A DNA stretch of 15,385 bases from UMGS755 sp045595795. GTDB lineage: Bacteria; Bacillota; Clostridia; UBA1381; UBA9506. The notes beneath the pieces were generated by a model, which saw only the letters and a program-made list of their open reading frames with translations, did not search any database and had not been told where the DNA came from. The stretch lies in NCBI GenBank assembly GCA_045595795.1, contig JAZOBC010000041.1, forward strand, positions 1 to 15,385, read 5' to 3'. Every line of letters starts with the position of its first letter. The first letter of the stretch is position 1. A program made the translations under genes and the position numbers. Below are positions 13,755-15,385 of the stretch, piece after piece.

Positions 13755-14099
13755 TTACTCACCCTGTGTTGATTTTAAAAGCTCTGTAATCCGTGCGCCA
13801 TGCTCAATGGAATGGTCCAGTTCAAACACCGGCTCTGGCGTGTAACGCATTTTCATGCGGGCACCAAGTTCACGGCGTACATAGCCGGCAGATTTTTTCA
13901 AGGCAGCAATCGCGTCTTTTTGCTCTGCCTCGCTGCCTAAAACGCTGATATAAATTTTCGCATACCGAAGATCAGGGGTTACGTTCACCGTTACCACGCT
14001 GGTCATCATGGGAATACGAGGGTCCTTCATGGTTCTGATAATGTCAGACAGTTCTTTTCTGAATTCTTCGTTAATTCTGCCAATTCTGTTTGCGCTCAT
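13755..14099 (-). CDS. rbfA: Ribosome-binding factor A
   Basis: This 114-residue KH-like protein binds the immature 30S subunit and assists 16S rRNA 5'-end maturation, especially in the cold. The sequence shows the family pattern: a basic N-terminus with RINEEFRKELSDIIR, then DPRIPMMTSVVTVNVTPDLRYAKIYISVLG, then the ELGARMKMRYTPEPVFELDHSIEHGARI end. The length is normal. The ATG at 14099 has GGAGG seven to eight bases upstream. It stands 40 bases after infB and 4 bases before nrnA, the usual infB-rbfA-nrnA order. Confidence 0.96.
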   Translation of the reverse strand: MSANRIGRINEEFRKELSDIIRTMKDPRIPMMTSVVTVNVTPDLRYAKIYISVLGSEAEQKDAIAALKKSAGYVRRELGARMKMRYTPEPVFELDHSIEHGARITELLKSTQGE

Positions 14100-14139
14100 A
14101 TGACATCCTCCGCGTTACATGGCTGTCTGCCACTTTTTC

Positions 14140-15385
14140 TTATTTTTCAACCTCAACCATCTTGAAACCTTCTACAATGTCGCCTTCTTTGATGTCATTA
14201 AAGTTTTCAATTCCTAATCCACACTCATAGCCGGAATTAACTTCTTTTACGTCATCTTTAAAACGTTTTAAGGATGCAAGCTTACCTTCGTGAACAACAA
14301 TACCGTCACGCACCAAGCGAACCTGTGTATTTCTAGAAATCGTACCATCTAACACATAACAGCCGGCGATGGTACCCACACCGGAAACCTTAAAGGTCTG
14401 ACGAATTTCGGCATGACCGGTCACTTCCTCGCGGAAGGTTGGCTCAAGCATACCCTTCATAGCCGCTTCTATCTCTTCAATCGCATGATAAATGACGCGG
14501 TAAAGACGAACATCAACGCCCTGGCGTTCAGCAGATGCTGCTGCTCCGGGGTCAGGACGCACGTTAAAGCCAACAATGATGGCATTGGAAGCCGAAGCCA
14601 GCATAACGTCAGATTCACGGATGGCGCCAACACCACCGTGGATAACCTTAACACGAACTTCCTCATTAGAAAGCTTTTCAAGAGACTGACGAACCGCTTC
14701 AACAGAGCCTTGTACATCAGCCTTAACAATAATATTCAAATCCTTAACCTGACCTTCTTTAATACGGTCAAACAAATCATCCAGTGTAACGGCTGTGTGA
14801 GCTTTTATGCGTTCCTCTTTAAGCTGCTGCTTTCTTTGTTCCACAACAGTTTTTCCGAGACGTTCATCTGTAATAACATAGAACATATCTCCGCCATCGG
14901 GTGTTTCAGAAAGACCTGTGAGTTCAACCGGAACAGAAGGAGCTGCTTTTTTAATTTTTCTTCCTTTATCATCCAGCATAGCACGAACATGACCAATTGC
15001 AGTGCCCGCAACCACAATATCGCCCACACGCAATGTACCGTTCTGCACCAAAACCGTGGCTACGGGACCTCTGCCTTTATCCAAACGGGATTCAATAACC
15101 GTACCGCTTGCTTTGCGGTTGGGGTTTGCTTTTAAATCACGCATTTCGGCAACCAAAAGCACCATTTCTAAGAGGCCTCCAATGTTCAGCTTCTGTTTTG
15201 CAGAAACCTCCACACAATTGGTATCGCCGCCCCATTCTTCGGGAATCAGCTCGTGTTCTGTTAAACCCTGCTTAATGCGGTCGGGGTTTGCACCCTCTTT
15301 ATCAATTTTGTTAATGGCAACAATAATGCTGACATTGGCAGCCTTGGCGTGGTTAATTGCCTCAATGGTCTGAGGCATAACACCG
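14140..15385 (-). CDS. infB: Translation initiation factor IF-2, C-terminal part (5' end outside window)
   Basis: Only the last 415 or so codons are present; the reading frame runs out of the window at 15385 and the methionine at 15378 is internal (it is preceded by Gly-Val, as in the family sequence DGVMPQT). IF-2 is the GTPase that places initiator tRNA on the 30S subunit and promotes 50S joining. The visible part begins in the G domain after the G3 box, with the G4 box NKID and the G5 segment VSAKQKLNIGGLL. It continues through beta-barrel domain II (about 90-180 of the fragment), domain III (DLNIIVKADVQGSVEAV) and the C-terminal tRNA-binding domain ending EGDIVEGFKMVEVEK. It is the first visible gene of the long minus-strand run; the promoter and the N-terminal half lie outside the window. 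Confidence 0.97.
   Translation of the reverse strand, partial: GVMPQTIEAINHAKAANVSIIVAINKIDKEGANPDRIKQGLTEHELIPEEWGGDTNCVEVSAKQKLNIGGLLEMVLLVAEMRDLKANPNRKASGTVIESRLDKGRGPVATVLVQNGTLRVGDIVVAGTAIGHVRAMLDDKGRKIKKAAPSVPVELTGLSETPDGGDMFYVITDERLGKTVVEQRKQQLKEERIKAHTAVTLDDLFDRIKEGQVKDLNIIVKADVQGSVEAVRQSLEKLSNEEVRVKVIHGGVGAIRESDVMLASASNAIIVGFNVRPDPGAAASAERQGVDVRLYRVIYHAIEEIEAAMKGMLEPTFREEVTGHAEIRQTFKVSGVGTIAGCYVLDGTISRNTQVRLVRDGIVVHEGKLASLKRFKDDVKEVNSGYECGLGIENFNDIKEGDIVEGFKMVEVEK

Noticed and set aside
14413..15135. A 240-codon plus-strand open frame
   Set aside because: It is antisense to infB, whose frame is unmistakable; composition and lack of any motif mark it as a shadow.
1..15385. Mobile elements, CRISPR arrays, tRNA or rRNA genes, frameshifted genes
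   Set aside because: No transposase, repeat-spacer pattern, cloverleaf or ribosomal RNA sequence was seen, and every gene reads through its expected domains without a break.

Overview
The window looks like chromosome from a Gram-positive anaerobe of the Clostridia. The evidence is an Sfp-type phosphopantetheinyl transferase, a lipoprotein-anchored amino-acid ABC importer, a ClpE-type unfoldase with an N-terminal zinc ribbon, MutS2 with a C-terminal Smr domain, RqcP and NrnA, together with strong AGGAGG-type ribosome binding sites and AT-rich intergenic DNA. The species cannot be named from this sequence. Coding density is high. I see no tRNA, rRNA, CRISPR array, insertion sequence, phage gene or broken gene.

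Left part (1-2679): about 190 bases hold no complete gene but carry two hairpin terminators. Then comes clpE on the minus strand. A 197-base divergent intergenic region follows, with a recognisable promoter in each direction.

Middle (2680-5071, plus strand): a three-gene polar amino-acid ABC importer, made of a binding lipoprotein, a permease and an ATPase. It starts from a near-consensus promoter (TTGAAA-17-TATAAT). The gap between binding protein and permease can fold into two mutually exclusive hairpins, one of which buries the permease ribosome binding site. The operon ends at a symmetrical terminator that also serves the convergent minus-strand genes.

Right part (5123-15385, all minus strand, transcribed right to left): infB (5' end outside the window), rbfA, nrnA, rnhA, tatD, a fold-type I PLP aminotransferase, trpS, rqcP and a membrane-anchored TPR protein, with gaps of at most 40 bases or a short overlap. 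An intrinsic terminator follows, then mutS2 and a phosphopantetheinyl transferase. The theme is translation (initiation, 30S maturation, tRNA charging, rescue of stalled ribosomes) and nucleic-acid turnover (NrnA, RNase HI, TatD).

Most of the window is well-known housekeeping, and I do not see a clearly new multi-gene system. The points most worth a second look are the competing hairpins in the importer operon, the placing of two ribosome-quality-control genes (rqcP and mutS2) around an uncharacterised TPR membrane protein, and the nrnA-rnhA-tatD run with no truB after nrnA.
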